This document shows positions 6,143 to 15,174 of a DNA stretch of 64,000 nucleotides, piece after piece. The position numbers were made by a program, and so were the translations under genes. The notes below the pieces were generated by a model that was given only the letters and a program-made list of their open reading frames with translations, ran no database searches and was not told the origin of the DNA. The stretch spans positions 248,001 through 312,000 of the forward strand of contig JAIUNI010000006.1 of assembly GCA_020161935.1 (NCBI GenBank), in the 5' to 3' direction. The DNA comes from Chloroflexota bacterium (lineage in GTDB: Bacteria; Chloroflexota; Anaerolineae; Aggregatilineales; Phototrophicaceae). Every line of letters starts with the position of its first letter. Within the stretch, counting starts at the first letter, position 1.

Positions 6143-9076
6143 TTATTTATTCTTGATCGGTGACGGCAGGGTATCCTGACGGCTCGCGTTTTCTTCCGAG
6201 GGCGAGTCCACCGGATACTGGTCAGATGCCACATCGGTCGTAAGCTGGTTTGCTTCCTGCTCCACATTAATCGCCGGAGCATTGATTGGCAGCACGCCTG
6301 ACGCGAAGATGTTCGAGTTGCCCATCACGTCAGAGGTGAACGCCACCGTCGGCGCGTCACAGTACCATGTCGGCGCGTAATCGTTGACATCGTTATCCGT
6401 CAGCAGCCGCGTCGTTTGCCCCGCCACATCGTAGACGTAAATGTCCTCATCGCCATCAAGATCCGATTGGTAAGCAATGAGCCTGTTATCCGGTGACCAC
6501 GCGAAGTTACGAGCGTTTCCTGCAATATCACTGATGCGCGTCAGGTTCGACCCATCCGCATCAATCACATAGATGACACTGTTCTCGCCATCCCGAAGTG
6601 AGTAAAACAGGATGTGCTGTCCGTCGTTCGAATACTGTGGGCTGTGGTCGTCACCCAGCGTATCGCTGAGTAAGCGGCTTTCGCGTGTACCCATATCTAG
6701 CGCATAAAGCTGCCAGAACCCCGCCGAGTCATCTTGGTAGACGAGCGTCCGTCCATCAGGCGACCATGTCGCGTTGATCTCATTCGCCGCGCCATTCGTC
6801 AGGCGGTTTTCAATACCGGTGGCGACATCGAATAAGTACAGATTCCAGTTGCCGTCGCGGTTGGATTCGTATACGATCTCGCCATTCACAGGCGACCATA
6901 CCGGGTCAACCTCCACCGCGTCTGGCGTGTACGTCACACGCTCAATCTGGTCTTGCTCAACCGCCGAGATATAAATATCCCAGTTGCTCTCACGGTTGGA
7001 GGCGAACGCGATCCACATCTGGTCGGGCGAACGGCTGGGCATCACGTCGTAAACCCGCCGTCCCACGCCGCGCGAGAGGTTCGGGTCAGCTTCTACGCCG
7101 TTCGGCAGCTCGCCGAGCCGGAAGATTTCCCAGTCGCCCGTCATATCGGTGTGGTAGATCATCCAATCCGTACAAACTTCGCCACCCACTTCAACCGGAG
7201 TCCAAGCCGTCGGCGGCTCAATCACCGTCGCTTGTGGGGCGCAGCCTGAAGTATCCAGAACCGGGAAGCCGTTCACAATCGTTTCAACCGCCTCACCGCA
7301 CACATCCGGCGTGGGCGCAGCACCTGCGTCACCGCCGCCAGAACCACTCGCGCTTGGCGTACCGGTCACCAGTGGCCCGCCGATTAACGATGAGATTTGG
7401 CCCGTGGGGGAGGGCGTAAGTGAAACCGAAAGGGTCGGGATAATAGTCGGCACATTCGTTTCGGTCGCCGGAATATCGGTTGCGGGAACCGATGTCGCCG
7501 GTATAGGTGTTGCAGGCGCATTCGGCGTGTTGCTCGGTGTCGGTGTCGGCACCGCGAGGCACGTCCCCGTCACACTTAAGACCACGCTTGGGAACACAAT
7601 CGTGCTGTACTCCACATCCACTCGCGAGTCACCCGCTGCGATCAAATCCAGCGTTGCGCCGGAAGCCAATTGGAACGGCGCGGTTTGTGTGGGCTGCGTC
7701 GGGTCTTGCAGGGTGTAGCTGCCGGGAGTCAGCATGTCGCCGCCCACATTCCGCAGCCGGAAGCGTGCATCGGGACGCACACCCGGCGCGGCGGGCAAAC
7801 ACGCCACGTTCAATTCCACCAGCGGCGTACCGGGTTGCAGTGTCACGGTAGGCGACGGTGTAAACGTCGGCGAAGGCGTAAACGTCAGCGACGCGGTTGG
7901 CGTGATGCTCGGCGTTAAGGTAATGGTCGGGGTCAGTGTGATCGTTGGTGTCAGTGTAATGGTGGGTGTCAATGTATTCGTTGGCGTGAGTGTGATGGTT
8001 GGGGTCAGCGTATTGGTCGGTGTGAGTGTAATCGTCGGTGTCAGCGTTGTAGTCGGTGTAGGGGTGATCGTCGGGGTATTCGACGGTGTGAACGTCCAAC
8101 TCGGTGTATAAGTTGCGCTGGGTATTAATGTGTTGGTCGGCGTAAAGGTATTGGTCGGTGTCCGGCTTGGGCCGGGGGTGTTCGATGGCGTGGGCGAAGG
8201 CGTACGTGTCGCCGTCGGCGCAACGATACACTGTCCCGTTGCACTGAGCGCGACCTGACCACCCGTTGAGGTAGAATAGCTGGCGCTCACGTTGGCATCC
8301 CCCACCGCTTGGAAGGTAATCGACTGCCCACTCGCCAATTGGAAACTTTGCGAACTGGCAGGGTTAGTCACCGTGTACGTGCCTGCCGTCAGCATATCGC
8401 CGCCGTTGTTTCGCAGCGTGAACGAAGCCACGTTCGGGCTGGGGCAGGTGACACCCAACTCCACATCTGGCTCAACCACCGCCAGCGGCACGATCACATC
8501 CGCCAGCGGCGCAATCGCTTGCGCTTCAACGGTTGCTTCAGGCGCAGGGCTGCTCTCCGCCGGAACATCGACTGCATCAGTCGCTTCAACCGTCGCTTCA
8601 CTGGTTGCCTCAGAAGTCACCTCGGCTGTACTCTCCACAGTTACGACGACACTATCAGTTGCCTCAGCCGTAATTTCAGCAGGCACTTCGGTCGCCGCTT
8701 CGGTCGGTTGGATTTCGGTGGTCGCCTCAGCCGTCCCAACCGCTTCTTCAGTTGGTGCGGCCTCACCCGTTGTTTCAGCGGGGATATCGGTCGCTGCAAT
8801 CGGCGTAACCGCACTCGCGTCACTCGTGTTCTCAATTACGGGTTCGCTTGTGGGGACGCTGATCGGTGTCGGGAGGTCAGTGTTTGCTTGAGGGGTTGCT
8901 GCCGCTTCGGATGGGGCAGGCGTAGGGATCGGTGCGAACGTCTCAACAGGTGTGGCTTGTGCCGCCGGTTTCGCTTCAACCTGTGTTGCGGGTTGGAAAA
9001 ACAGGTGGACTCCTAACAAGGCCAACACCAAACTGGTCAGGAAAAAGAGTCGGGTGGATGTAGTTTGAGTAGCCAA
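6143..9076 (-). CDS. Secreted TolB-like propeller protein with Thr-Pro linkers
   Basis: This 977-residue secreted protein starts at a TTG (9076) with GGAG 7 bases upstream. Order of parts: signal or anchor helix at about residues 9-27; Thr/Ala/Glu low-complexity stretch to about 200; beta domain 1 (about 205-285, with LRNNGGDMLTAGTYTV); a linker of TLTPTIT-type repeats; beta domain 2 (about 423-508, with LRNVGGDMLTPGSYTL); another linker; and a C-terminal TolB/PD40-type beta-propeller (about 640-920) with repeats such as WSPDGRTLVYQDD and WSPDNRLIAYQSD. The propeller probably binds protein or glycan at the cell surface. It is divergent from the two-component genes, separated by about 220 bases. 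Confidence 0.85.
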   Translation of the reverse strand: MATQTTSTRLFFLTSLVLALLGVHLFFQPATQVEAKPAAQATPVETFAPIPTPAPSEAAATPQANTDLPTPISVPTSEPVIENTSDASAVTPIAATDIPAETTGEAAPTEEAVGTAEATTEIQPTEAATEVPAEITAEATDSVVVTVESTAEVTSEATSEATVEATDAVDVPAESSPAPEATVEAQAIAPLADVIVPLAVVEPDVELGVTCPSPNVASFTLRNNGGDMLTAGTYTVTNPASSQSFQLASGQSITFQAVGDANVSASYSTSTGGQVALSATGQCIVAPTATRTPSPTPSNTPGPSRTPTNTFTPTNTLIPSATYTPSWTFTPSNTPTITPTPTTTLTPTITLTPTNTLTPTITLTPTNTLTPTITLTPTITLTPTITLTPSITPTASLTFTPSPTFTPSPTVTLQPGTPLVELNVACLPAAPGVRPDARFRLRNVGGDMLTPGSYTLQDPTQPTQTAPFQLASGATLDLIAAGDSRVDVEYSTIVFPSVVLSVTGTCLAVPTPTPSNTPNAPATPIPATSVPATDIPATETNVPTIIPTLSVSLTPSPTGQISSLIGGPLVTGTPSASGSGGGDAGAAPTPDVCGEAVETIVNGFPVLDTSGCAPQATVIEPPTAWTPVEVGGEVCTDWMIYHTDMTGDWEIFRLGELPNGVEADPNLSRGVGRRVYDVMPSRSPDQMWIAFASNRESNWDIYISAVEQDQIERVTYTPDAVEVDPVWSPVNGEIVYESNRDGNWNLYLFDVATGIENRLTNGAANEINATWSPDGRTLVYQDDSAGFWQLYALDMGTRESRLLSDTLGDDHSPQYSNDGQHILFYSLRDGENSVIYVIDADGSNLTRISDIAGNARNFAWSPDNRLIAYQSDLDGDEDIYVYDVAGQTTRLLTDNDVNDYAPTWYCDAPTVAFTSDVMGNSNIFASGVLPINAPAINVEQEANQLTTDVASDQYPVDSPSEENASRQDTLPSPIKNK

Positions 9077-9197
9077 TGTGTTCTCCGGGGGAAATATTTT
9101 CTCCTACTAGGTCTGATGCGTCACATAACAATTTCGTAACTAACCTATATCATACCGTTTACAAACCTTCCGCCATCCCCGTGACGGACTATATTTG

Positions 9198-9223
9198 CAT
9201 GGGTCATGTGGCTAAGTCCCATG
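9198..9223. promoter_or_regulatory. Inverted repeat in divergent promoter region
   Basis: CATGGG and CCCATG are separated by 14 bases, between the secreted-protein gene and the response regulator gene. It could be an operator for the adjacent OmpR-type regulator or chance; arms of 6 bp are short. No clear -35/-10 pair was fixed. Confidence 0.3.
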
Positions 9224-9295
9224 TTTGTTTATATTCAGTTTATAAACCCGTTATATCATGGGTGGATAACACGCGAACGGGGAAAGTGCTGCTGG

Positions 9296-9970
9296 ATGAG
9301 CAAAATTTTGATCGTGGATGATGACGTTTATATTCGCGAGCTTGCCTGTGTGTTCCTGCGTCAGGAAGGCTTTGACATTTACGAAGCCTCAGATGGTGTA
9401 GAAGCCCTAAAACTTTTGGAAACCGTCACGGTGGATATGGTCGTGCTGGATATCATGATGCCCAATATGGATGGCTGGGAACTCTGCCGCCAGCTCCGCG
9501 CGGATTACGACTTCCCGCTGCTCATGCTCACCGCCAAAAATACCACCACCGACAAAGTACAGGGCTTCCAACTCGGCACGGATGACTATCTCGTCAAACC
9601 CTTCGAGCCGCTCGAACTCGTCATGCGCGTTAAGGCGCTGCTCAAACGTTACCGCATCGCCACCTCACAAACCGTTCAAGCTGGTGAACTGTTCATGGAT
9701 CGCAAAACCTTCGAGGTGCAGGTGAAGGGCGAGGCCACCACACTCCCGCTGAAAGAGTTTGAACTGCTGTTCAAGCTCGCCAGTTCCCCCGGCAAAACCT
9801 TCTCTCGTGATCAGCTTATTCAGGACATCTGGGGCTACGACTTCGACGGCAACGAACGCACACTGGATGTCCACATCAATCGCTTGCGTGAACGCTTTCC
9901 GATTGATTCGCACCGTTTCCACATCCGTACCATTCGCGGCTTGGGCTACCGCATGGAGGTTGAAGCGTGA
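9296..9970 (+). CDS. OmpR/PhoB-family response regulator
   Basis: This 224-residue two-domain response regulator begins at ATG 9296 (MSKILIVDDD); longer in-frame starts upstream add a non-homologous leader. The receiver domain covers about residues 1-120, with the acidic pair at residues 8-10, phospho-acceptor Asp 52 in VVLDIMMPNMDG, the conserved Thr in LMLTAK, and Lys in LVKPF. The C-terminal winged helix covers about 125-224 (LPLKEFELLFKLASSPGKTFSRDQL and VDVHI/RGLGYRM-type elements). Its stop overlaps the histidine kinase gene by 4 bases, so the pair is translationally coupled. Confidence 0.95.
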   Translation: MSKILIVDDDVYIRELACVFLRQEGFDIYEASDGVEALKLLETVTVDMVVLDIMMPNMDGWELCRQLRADYDFPLLMLTAKNTTTDKVQGFQLGTDDYLVKPFEPLELVMRVKALLKRYRIATSQTVQAGELFMDRKTFEVQVKGEATTLPLKEFELLFKLASSPGKTFSRDQLIQDIWGYDFDGNERTLDVHINRLRERFPIDSHRFHIRTIRGLGYRMEVEA

Positions 9971-11025
9971 GTAGACGTGATAAATTCCGCGTCCTTGGGT
10001 CAATCCTGTTTGTCATCGTTGTGATGTCGGTGATTTTCACGATCAGCTTCTTGATCACTAATTTCGCCTTTCCACGTTTGGATTATTATCCTACGCCGTT
10101 GTTGGGGTACATGATCAACATCGTGCTGGGGTTGGTACTGTGTTTCACCACAATAGTTATCATTACCCGCTTCTTTCAGCCGCGGAATAACGCCTTTATC
10201 CCACTGATCGAAGCCATTCAGCGCATGGCGAAGGGGGATTTCACCGTGCGCGTGGATGATGCTGTGTTCCGTGATAATGACATCATGAGCCAGCTTGCCC
10301 AATCTATCAACACCACCGCCGCCGAACTCAATAAACTGGAACAGATGCGGCAGGAATTTATCTCCAACGTCTCTCACGAGTTGCAATCACCCCTGACTTC
10401 TATTCGTGGCTTTGCCCGCGCCCTCCAGAATGAAGGGATCACGCCCGAAGATCATCAGCACTATCTCGCCATCATCGAAACCGAGAGCATCCGCCTCTCC
10501 CGCATTACCGAAAACCTGCTCAAACTCGCCGCCCTCGAAGCCGAAAACCCCAAGTTCGAACCGAAGCCCTACGCGCTCGATAAGCAAATCCGTGACCTGA
10601 TTCTCGCTTCCGAGCCGCAGTGGATGGAGAAAGAAATCGAAGTCGATGCCGCGCTGCAACCCGCTTCTATTACCGCCGACGAAGATCTGCTGAGTCAGGT
10701 ATGGACGAATCTGATTTCCAACAGCATCAAGTTCACCCCGGCTGGCGGTAAAATTAGCATCGCGCTCAAGCAGGAAGCCGCCAACCTCACCATCACTGTT
10801 CAGGATACCGGGATGGGCATCAGCGAGGCTGCTCAAGCCCGCATCTTCGAACGCTTCTATAAATCCGACCTATCGCGCAACCGGTGTGCGACCAGCGGCA
10901 GCGGCTTGGGCTTGTCGATTGCCAAGAAAATCATCGACATGCACCACGGCACGATTGCGGTCGCCAGCGCACCCGACTGCGGCACCTGCTTCACCATTTC
11001 CCTCCCAGCCGCCCAAGCATCTTGA
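9967..11025 (+). CDS. Membrane sensor histidine kinase
   Basis: This 352-residue kinase starts at GTG 9967, overlapping the response regulator stop. Two membrane helices (about residues 9-33 and 47-68) flank a loop of only about 13 residues, so the signal is probably sensed within the membrane or by a partner. HAMP follows at about 70-125, then HisKA with phospho-acceptor His 137 in FISNVSHELQSP, and a HATPase domain with the N box (NLISNSIKFTP), G1 (DTGMGI) and G2 (GSGLGLSIAKKII). Gln replaces the more usual Arg in the HELR motif. It phosphorylates the regulator encoded just upstream. Confidence 0.95.
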   Translation: MSRRDKFRVLGSILFVIVVMSVIFTISFLITNFAFPRLDYYPTPLLGYMINIVLGLVLCFTTIVIITRFFQPRNNAFIPLIEAIQRMAKGDFTVRVDDAVFRDNDIMSQLAQSINTTAAELNKLEQMRQEFISNVSHELQSPLTSIRGFARALQNEGITPEDHQHYLAIIETESIRLSRITENLLKLAALEAENPKFEPKPYALDKQIRDLILASEPQWMEKEIEVDAALQPASITADEDLLSQVWTNLISNSIKFTPAGGKISIALKQEAANLTITVQDTGMGISEAAQARIFERFYKSDLSRNRCATSGSGLGLSIAKKIIDMHHGTIAVASAPDCGTCFTISLPAAQAS

Positions 11026-11090
11026 GACGACACTTTTCAGCCTTACTATTGTTATCATATGGGGAAGGGCTGAGAGAATCGTTATGATGT

Positions 11091-11119
11091 AGGGATGAGG
11101 CGCACTTCGTCCGCGTCAC
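11091..11119. repeat. Hairpin repeat (GTAGGG...CGTCCGCG type)
   Basis: TGTAGGGATGAGG-CGCACTTCGTCCGCG forms an imperfect stem of the same design as the hairpins at 2838, 20878, 20931, 21071 and 22377. It is followed by GTCACCAATCACAAA, which recurs at 11249-11263. Confidence 0.55.
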
Positions 11120-11140
11120 CAATCACAAACGTGGTTTTTT

Positions 11141-11210
11141 CGTAGGGGAGGGGCTGAGACCCTCCCGTATGGCTCCCCTCGCCCTGAGGGAGAGGGGCTG
11201 GGGGTGAGGG
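11141..11210. repeat. Dispersed GC-rich repeat, copy a
   Basis: This 70-base segment starts CGTAGGGGAGGGGCTGAGAC and ends GGGGGTGAGGG. It is nearly identical to 14444-14516 and related to 11275-11354. It forms nested hairpins (GAGGG/CCCTC runs). Together with its neighbours it fills the gap between the kinase gene and the hydrolase gene; no coding content is supported there. Confidence 0.7.
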
Positions 11211-11274
11211 CTTATCCGTGCTAATTTGTAAAACTTCATCTCATCCGCGTCACCAATCACAAATATCGTTTTTC

Positions 11275-11354
11275 CGTAGGGTGGGGGCTGAAACCCTCCT
11301 GCGTATTGGCTCCCTTCTCCCTTGCTTGCGCGGGTGAGGGGCTGGGGGTGAGGG
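11275..11354. repeat. Dispersed GC-rich repeat, copy b
   Basis: This is a diverged copy of the 11141 repeat (CCGTAGGGTGGGGGCTGAAAC at the left, GAGGGGCTGGGGGTGAGGG at the right). Both are preceded by the same CCGCGTCACCAATCACAAA segment, so a unit of about 130 bases is duplicated in tandem here. Confidence 0.65.
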
Positions 11355-11451
11355 TTGGAGCAAGCATTTCCATAGCCGAACAAATCCGTCCCGAATTACG
11401 TATAAGGTAAAGAACGACGACACATATCAGCGCCGTGGAGGAATCGCGACA

Positions 11452-12276
11452 ATGGGGGAAGCAGCAGTCAAAACAGGGTGCGTCACCACCGAAGGCGATG
11501 AACTCTATTACGAAGTCCGGGGACAGGGGCAGCCGTTGTTGATGATCGCCGGTGGCGGTGGGGATGCCGGTTTCTTCACCCGTGCTGCCGAAATCCTAGC
11601 CGCCGACTACAAGGTCATCACCTACGACCGGCGCGGTAACTCCCGCAGCACCCGCAACCCACCGCAAAACTTCGACATCCGCCAGCAAAGCCGTGATGCG
11701 GTCGCTGTCCTCCACCACCTCGACGAACGCTCGGCCTACGTCTTCGGCAGCAGTGGCGGTGCGGTCATCGCCCTCGATATGGCTGCCACTCAACCGCAGG
11801 CCGTTCGTGCCGCCATCGTCCACGAACCCCCGCTGGTACGTATCCACCCGCATCACAGGGGTTGGCATCAGTTCTTCGCCGGTATCTACTGGTTCGGCTA
11901 TACCTTCGGTGCGCCGTTCGCCATGATGGCCTTCGCTTCGCAGATGGGCATTCCGTCATCCGGCTACCGCAGCGTGCCGCCGGATGCTGCCGACCGCATG
12001 AGCAAGAACCACGACTTCTTCATTAAGAATGAGATGCTGCCCTTCACCAACTACCAGCCGGATATTCAGCGCCTCAAGACGAGCGGCATACCACTGTTCA
12101 TGGCAGCGGGGCAAATCACCCTCAAGAAGAAAAAGTTCTATGGGGAAACCGCGTCCATCCTCGCCAGCCAACTGCGCTGCAATCTGGTGACGTTCCCCGG
12201 TCACCACATCTCCTATATTGAACATGCCGAAGACTGGTCAGCCGCCTTACGGGGCATTTTGCGCTCGGTGCGCTAA
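11452..12276 (+). CDS. Alpha/beta hydrolase
   Basis: This 274-residue alpha/beta-hydrolase-fold protein has an oxyanion region at LLMIAGGGGDAGFF (about residues 29-42), strand TYDRRGNSRST, nucleophile elbow FGSSGGAV (Ser in G-S-S-G-G, about residue 102), and a C-terminal HHISYIEHAEDW region carrying candidate catalytic His residues. ATG 11452 follows GGAGGAA at good spacing. The family includes esterases, lipases and haloperoxidase-like enzymes; the substrate cannot be told. It stands alone between repeat-rich DNA and the ABC exporter gene. Confidence 0.88.
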   Translation: MGEAAVKTGCVTTEGDELYYEVRGQGQPLLMIAGGGGDAGFFTRAAEILAADYKVITYDRRGNSRSTRNPPQNFDIRQQSRDAVAVLHHLDERSAYVFGSSGGAVIALDMAATQPQAVRAAIVHEPPLVRIHPHHRGWHQFFAGIYWFGYTFGAPFAMMAFASQMGIPSSGYRSVPPDAADRMSKNHDFFIKNEMLPFTNYQPDIQRLKTSGIPLFMAAGQITLKKKKFYGETASILASQLRCNLVTFPGHHISYIEHAEDWSAALRGILRSVR

Positions 12277-12393
12277 ACCCGTTTCGCACCACTTTCTCAT
12301 TGGGTTACGTATTAAGTACAGCCGTTTAAACTGTGTTTACATAGCCTTTGTAAGCTGGGTTCATTGTTCACTTAAAAGAAGAAAGTCATCAGC

Positions 12394-14280
12394 ATGTCTG
12401 AATATTCCCGCTCCAACCCACCATCAACCGGGCCAACCGAAGCCGTTTCCATGCGCTCGGTCAACTGGCGGCGCTTGCTCGGTTATCTGCGCCCCCACAT
12501 CGGTCGCATGATCCTCGCGATTATCGCGCTCTTGGTTTCCACCGCCTTCGGCCTGTCCTTTCCGGCCATCATCGTCCAGCTTCTAAACTCTGTCACACAG
12601 TCGAGTGACACCGGCCCGCTGAACCTGCTGGCAGGGCTGCTCATCGGCATCTTCCTGCTGCAAGCCGCGTTCGGTTTCGTCCAATCTTATCTACTTTCCT
12701 ATGTCGGTGAGCGCATCGTCTTTGACCTGCGTACCCAGCTTTACCGGCATCTGCAAAGCCTCTCGTTGGATTTCTACGCCACCCGCCGCGTGGGTGATCT
12801 CGTCTCGCGTCTTTCCAGCGACGTGACGCAGATGCGTACCATGCTCACCTCGACGCTGACCTCTTTCCTCAGCCAACTGCTGACGCTTGTCGGCTCAGTC
12901 GTCATCCTGCTCACCATGAACGCCCAGTTCACGCTGTTCGTGTTGGTAATCATGCCCGTGCTGCTCGGCGTGGCCTTCCTGTTTGGCAGCCGCATCGAAC
13001 GTGGCAGCACCCGCGTCCAAGATCAACTCGCCGACTCAACCGTGGTTGCCGAAGAAGGCTTGCAGGGTATCCGCGTCGTCAAGAGCTTCGGTCGCGAATC
13101 CTTCGAAACCGGTCGCTACACCAATGCGATGGAAGGCACTTTCCGCGCCGCCCTGCGGATGGCCGTTTACGGCTCGGCTTTCGGCTCGGTGATGATGTTC
13201 CTCGGCTTTAGCGCCATCGCCGCCATTGTCTGGTATGGTGGTAACGAAGTTATCGCCGGTCGCCTCACCGTTTCGACCATCACCGGCTTCCTTATCTACG
13301 GCATCACCATCGCCGCCAGCCTCGGTGGTTTGGCTGGCATGTACGCCCAACTCACTGCTGCTGTGGGCGGGGTTAAGCGCGTGTTCGAAATCTTGGATAC
13401 CAATCCGACCATTACCGATGCGCCCGATGCCCACGAACTCGCAACCGCACGCGGCGAAATCGCCTTCGAGCAGGTTGACTTCACCTACGATGGGCAGTCC
13501 CCCGTGCTGGCGGACATTAACCTGCAAATCCCCGCTGGTGAAATTCTTGCGCTGGTCGGCCCCAGCGGCGCGGGTAAAAGCACCATCCTCAATCTGCTGC
13601 CGCGCTTCTACGACCCCACCTCCGGCAGCATCAAAATCGACGGTCATGACCTGCGCGGTTTGACACAGGACAGCATTCACGGGCAAATCGGCATCGTCCC
13701 GCAGGAAACCATCCTGTTCGGCGGTACCATCCTCGAAAACATCCGCTACGGTCGCTTGGATGCCACCCACGATGAAATTGTCGCCGCCGCCCGTGCCGCC
13801 AATGCCCACGACTTCATCATGGCATTCCCCAAAGGCTACGAAACCGTTGTCGGCGAACGCGGCATGAACCTCAGCGGTGGGCAGCGTCAGCGTATCGCCA
13901 TCGCCCGTGCCATCCTCAAAGACCCCGCAATCCTGCTGCTCGACGAAGCCACCAGCGCCCTTGATAACGAGTCCGAAGGTTTGGTGCAGGAAGCCCTCAA
14001 CCGCCTGATGCAAAACCGCACCACCGTCATCGTCGCCCACCGCCTCAGCACCATCAAAGTCGCGCACCGCATCGCCGTGCTGGAAGCCGGTCGCATCGTG
14101 GAACTCGGCACACACGCCGAACTCATGGAGCAAAACGGCTTGTATGCCCGCCTCTATGCCATGCAGTTCCGCAGCCCCGACGAAGAGGATTTTGTAACCG
14201 TCAGCAAGTTGCCGCCCACCGCCGCCCCAACCACCCAACCCGCGCCCCAGCGCACCCTCCTCGCTGCCACCCCCACCTAA
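12394..14280 (+). CDS. ABC exporter, fused permease and ATPase
   Basis: This 628-residue half-transporter of the MsbA/multidrug class works as a homodimer or heterodimer in the cytoplasmic membrane. The six-helix permease domain covers about residues 35-330. The ATPase has Walker A GPSGAGKST (about 389-397), Q-loop region VPQETILFGG, signature LSGGQRQR (about 492), Walker B ILLLDEATSALD (about 512) and switch His in VIVAHRLST. The exported compound (lipid, peptide or drug) is unknown. The last codons and following bases, including CCACCCCCACCTAAT, are duplicated 150 bases downstream. Confidence 0.93.
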   Translation: MSEYSRSNPPSTGPTEAVSMRSVNWRRLLGYLRPHIGRMILAIIALLVSTAFGLSFPAIIVQLLNSVTQSSDTGPLNLLAGLLIGIFLLQAAFGFVQSYLLSYVGERIVFDLRTQLYRHLQSLSLDFYATRRVGDLVSRLSSDVTQMRTMLTSTLTSFLSQLLTLVGSVVILLTMNAQFTLFVLVIMPVLLGVAFLFGSRIERGSTRVQDQLADSTVVAEEGLQGIRVVKSFGRESFETGRYTNAMEGTFRAALRMAVYGSAFGSVMMFLGFSAIAAIVWYGGNEVIAGRLTVSTITGFLIYGITIAASLGGLAGMYAQLTAAVGGVKRVFEILDTNPTITDAPDAHELATARGEIAFEQVDFTYDGQSPVLADINLQIPAGEILALVGPSGAGKSTILNLLPRFYDPTSGSIKIDGHDLRGLTQDSIHGQIGIVPQETILFGGTILENIRYGRLDATHDEIVAAARAANAHDFIMAFPKGYETVVGERGMNLSGGQRQRIAIARAILKDPAILLLDEATSALDNESEGLVQEALNRLMQNRTTVIVAHRLSTIKVAHRIAVLEAGRIVELGTHAELMEQNGLYARLYAMQFRSPDEEDFVTVSKLPPTAAPTTQPAPQRTLLAATPT

Positions 14281-14300
14281 TCCCGCAAAATTGTTGTTCC

Positions 14301-14392
14301 TCGTAGGGGAGGGTCTGTGACCCTCCCGCGCATTTTATCCTCCCTCGTTTACGGGGGAGGTGTCGCGTCAGCGACGGAGGGGGTTCTTTCTC
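14301..14392. repeat. Dispersed GC-rich repeat, copy c, with GTCGCGTCAGCGAC module
   Basis: TCGTAGGGGAGGGTCTGTGA-CCCTCCCGCG is related to the 11141 repeat. It continues into TCCCTCGTTTACGGGGGAGG followed by the palindromic GTCGCGTCAGCGAC and GGAGGGGG. This second module recurs at 21138-21196 and 23307-23352. Confidence 0.7.
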
Positions 14393-14443
14393 CACCTTAA
14401 TTTATGAAACCTCCTCGCCGCCACCCCCACCTAATCTTTGTTC

Positions 14444-14516
14444 CTCGTAGGGGAGGGGCTGAGACCCTCCCGTATGGCTCCCCTCGCCCTGAGGGAGAGG
14501 GGTTGGGGGTGAGGGT
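14444..14516. repeat. Dispersed GC-rich repeat, copy d
   Basis: This is almost identical to 11141-11210. It is preceded by a second copy of the end of the ABC transporter gene (about 14409-14443), so the downstream region arose by local duplication. The rest of the gap to 14632 holds only the ribosome site for the next gene. Confidence 0.7.
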
Positions 14517-14632
14517 CTTAAAAACCATCACAGACCCTCCCACTTTCCCACAATCACCAACCCCACATGGCTCATGCTTCCTAACCGCTTTTCGCCTACA
14601 CTGGGTAAAAGTAGGGATTTGAGGAACAAATC

Positions 14633-15115
14633 ATGGCAACCAAAACCGAAACCCAAACCGCCGAATACGCTCACGTTCCCGCTGCCGAGATGGAACACCT
14701 CGACGCGCTGGTCGGGAAGTGGCATACCGAATGGCAAGCGCGGGAAAACCCGGACGATGAGCCAGTCAGAACCTCCGGCACCGACATTTACGAGTGGCTC
14801 CCCGGTGAATTCTTCTTGGTTCACAAAGTCGAGGCGCGGATGGATTACGGCCTCTACACCGTCCTCGAAGTGATCGGCCCGTACGACCCCGACACACAAA
14901 CCTATGCCATGCACTCGTTTGACAGTCGCGGCAGCGAACAGGTCATGACCGCCAGCGTCGATAATGACGGTGTATGGACGTTCGCCGACAAAAAGATGCG
15001 CGCCACGCTCGAAGTCGCCCCCGACCGCCGCACCATGACTGCCCAATGGGAACGCACCACCAACGGCAAAAAGTGGACGCACTGGATGGATATGCACTTC
15101 ACCAAGCAAGCCTAA
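14633..15115 (+). CDS. DUF1579-like protein
   Basis: This 160-residue soluble protein begins at ATG 14633 after GAGGAA. It shows the DUF1579 (lipocalin-like beta-barrel) pattern: HLDALVGKWHTE near residue 20, an alternating strand region DIYEWLPGEFFLVHKVEAR, then TYAMHSFDSRG and a terminal strand MTAQWERTTNGKKWTHWMDM. The family has no established enzymatic role and may bind small hydrophobic ligands. It is monocistronic, with a strong terminator directly after the stop. Confidence 0.78.
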   Translation: MATKTETQTAEYAHVPAAEMEHLDALVGKWHTEWQARENPDDEPVRTSGTDIYEWLPGEFFLVHKVEARMDYGLYTVLEVIGPYDPDTQTYAMHSFDSRGSEQVMTASVDNDGVWTFADKKMRATLEVAPDRRTMTAQWERTTNGKKWTHWMDMHFTKQA

Positions 15116-15116
15116 A

Positions 15117-15153
15117 TAAAAATGACGCTTGCCACTCGCAAGTGTCATTTTTT
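15117..15153 (+). terminator. Rho-independent terminator
   Basis: AAAATGACGCTTGC and GCAAGTGTCATTTT pair with one mismatch around a CACTC loop and are followed by TTTTTAG. It ends the DUF1579-like gene, and the A/T-rich flanks let it work for the convergent desaturase gene as well. Confidence 0.85.
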
Positions 15154-15174
15154 AGCAATTTCTCCACTACCTTT

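Noticed and set aside
8292..8891. 199-residue Ser/Ala/Thr-rich open frame antisense to the propeller protein
   Set aside because: By-product of the low-complexity Thr/Ala/Glu region on the minus strand; no independent start signal.
13036..14238. 400-residue open frame antisense to the ABC exporter ATPase domain
   Set aside because: Shadow frame; the plus strand encodes Walker A, signature and Walker B motifs, while the antisense product has none and is Gly/Ala/Asp-biased.
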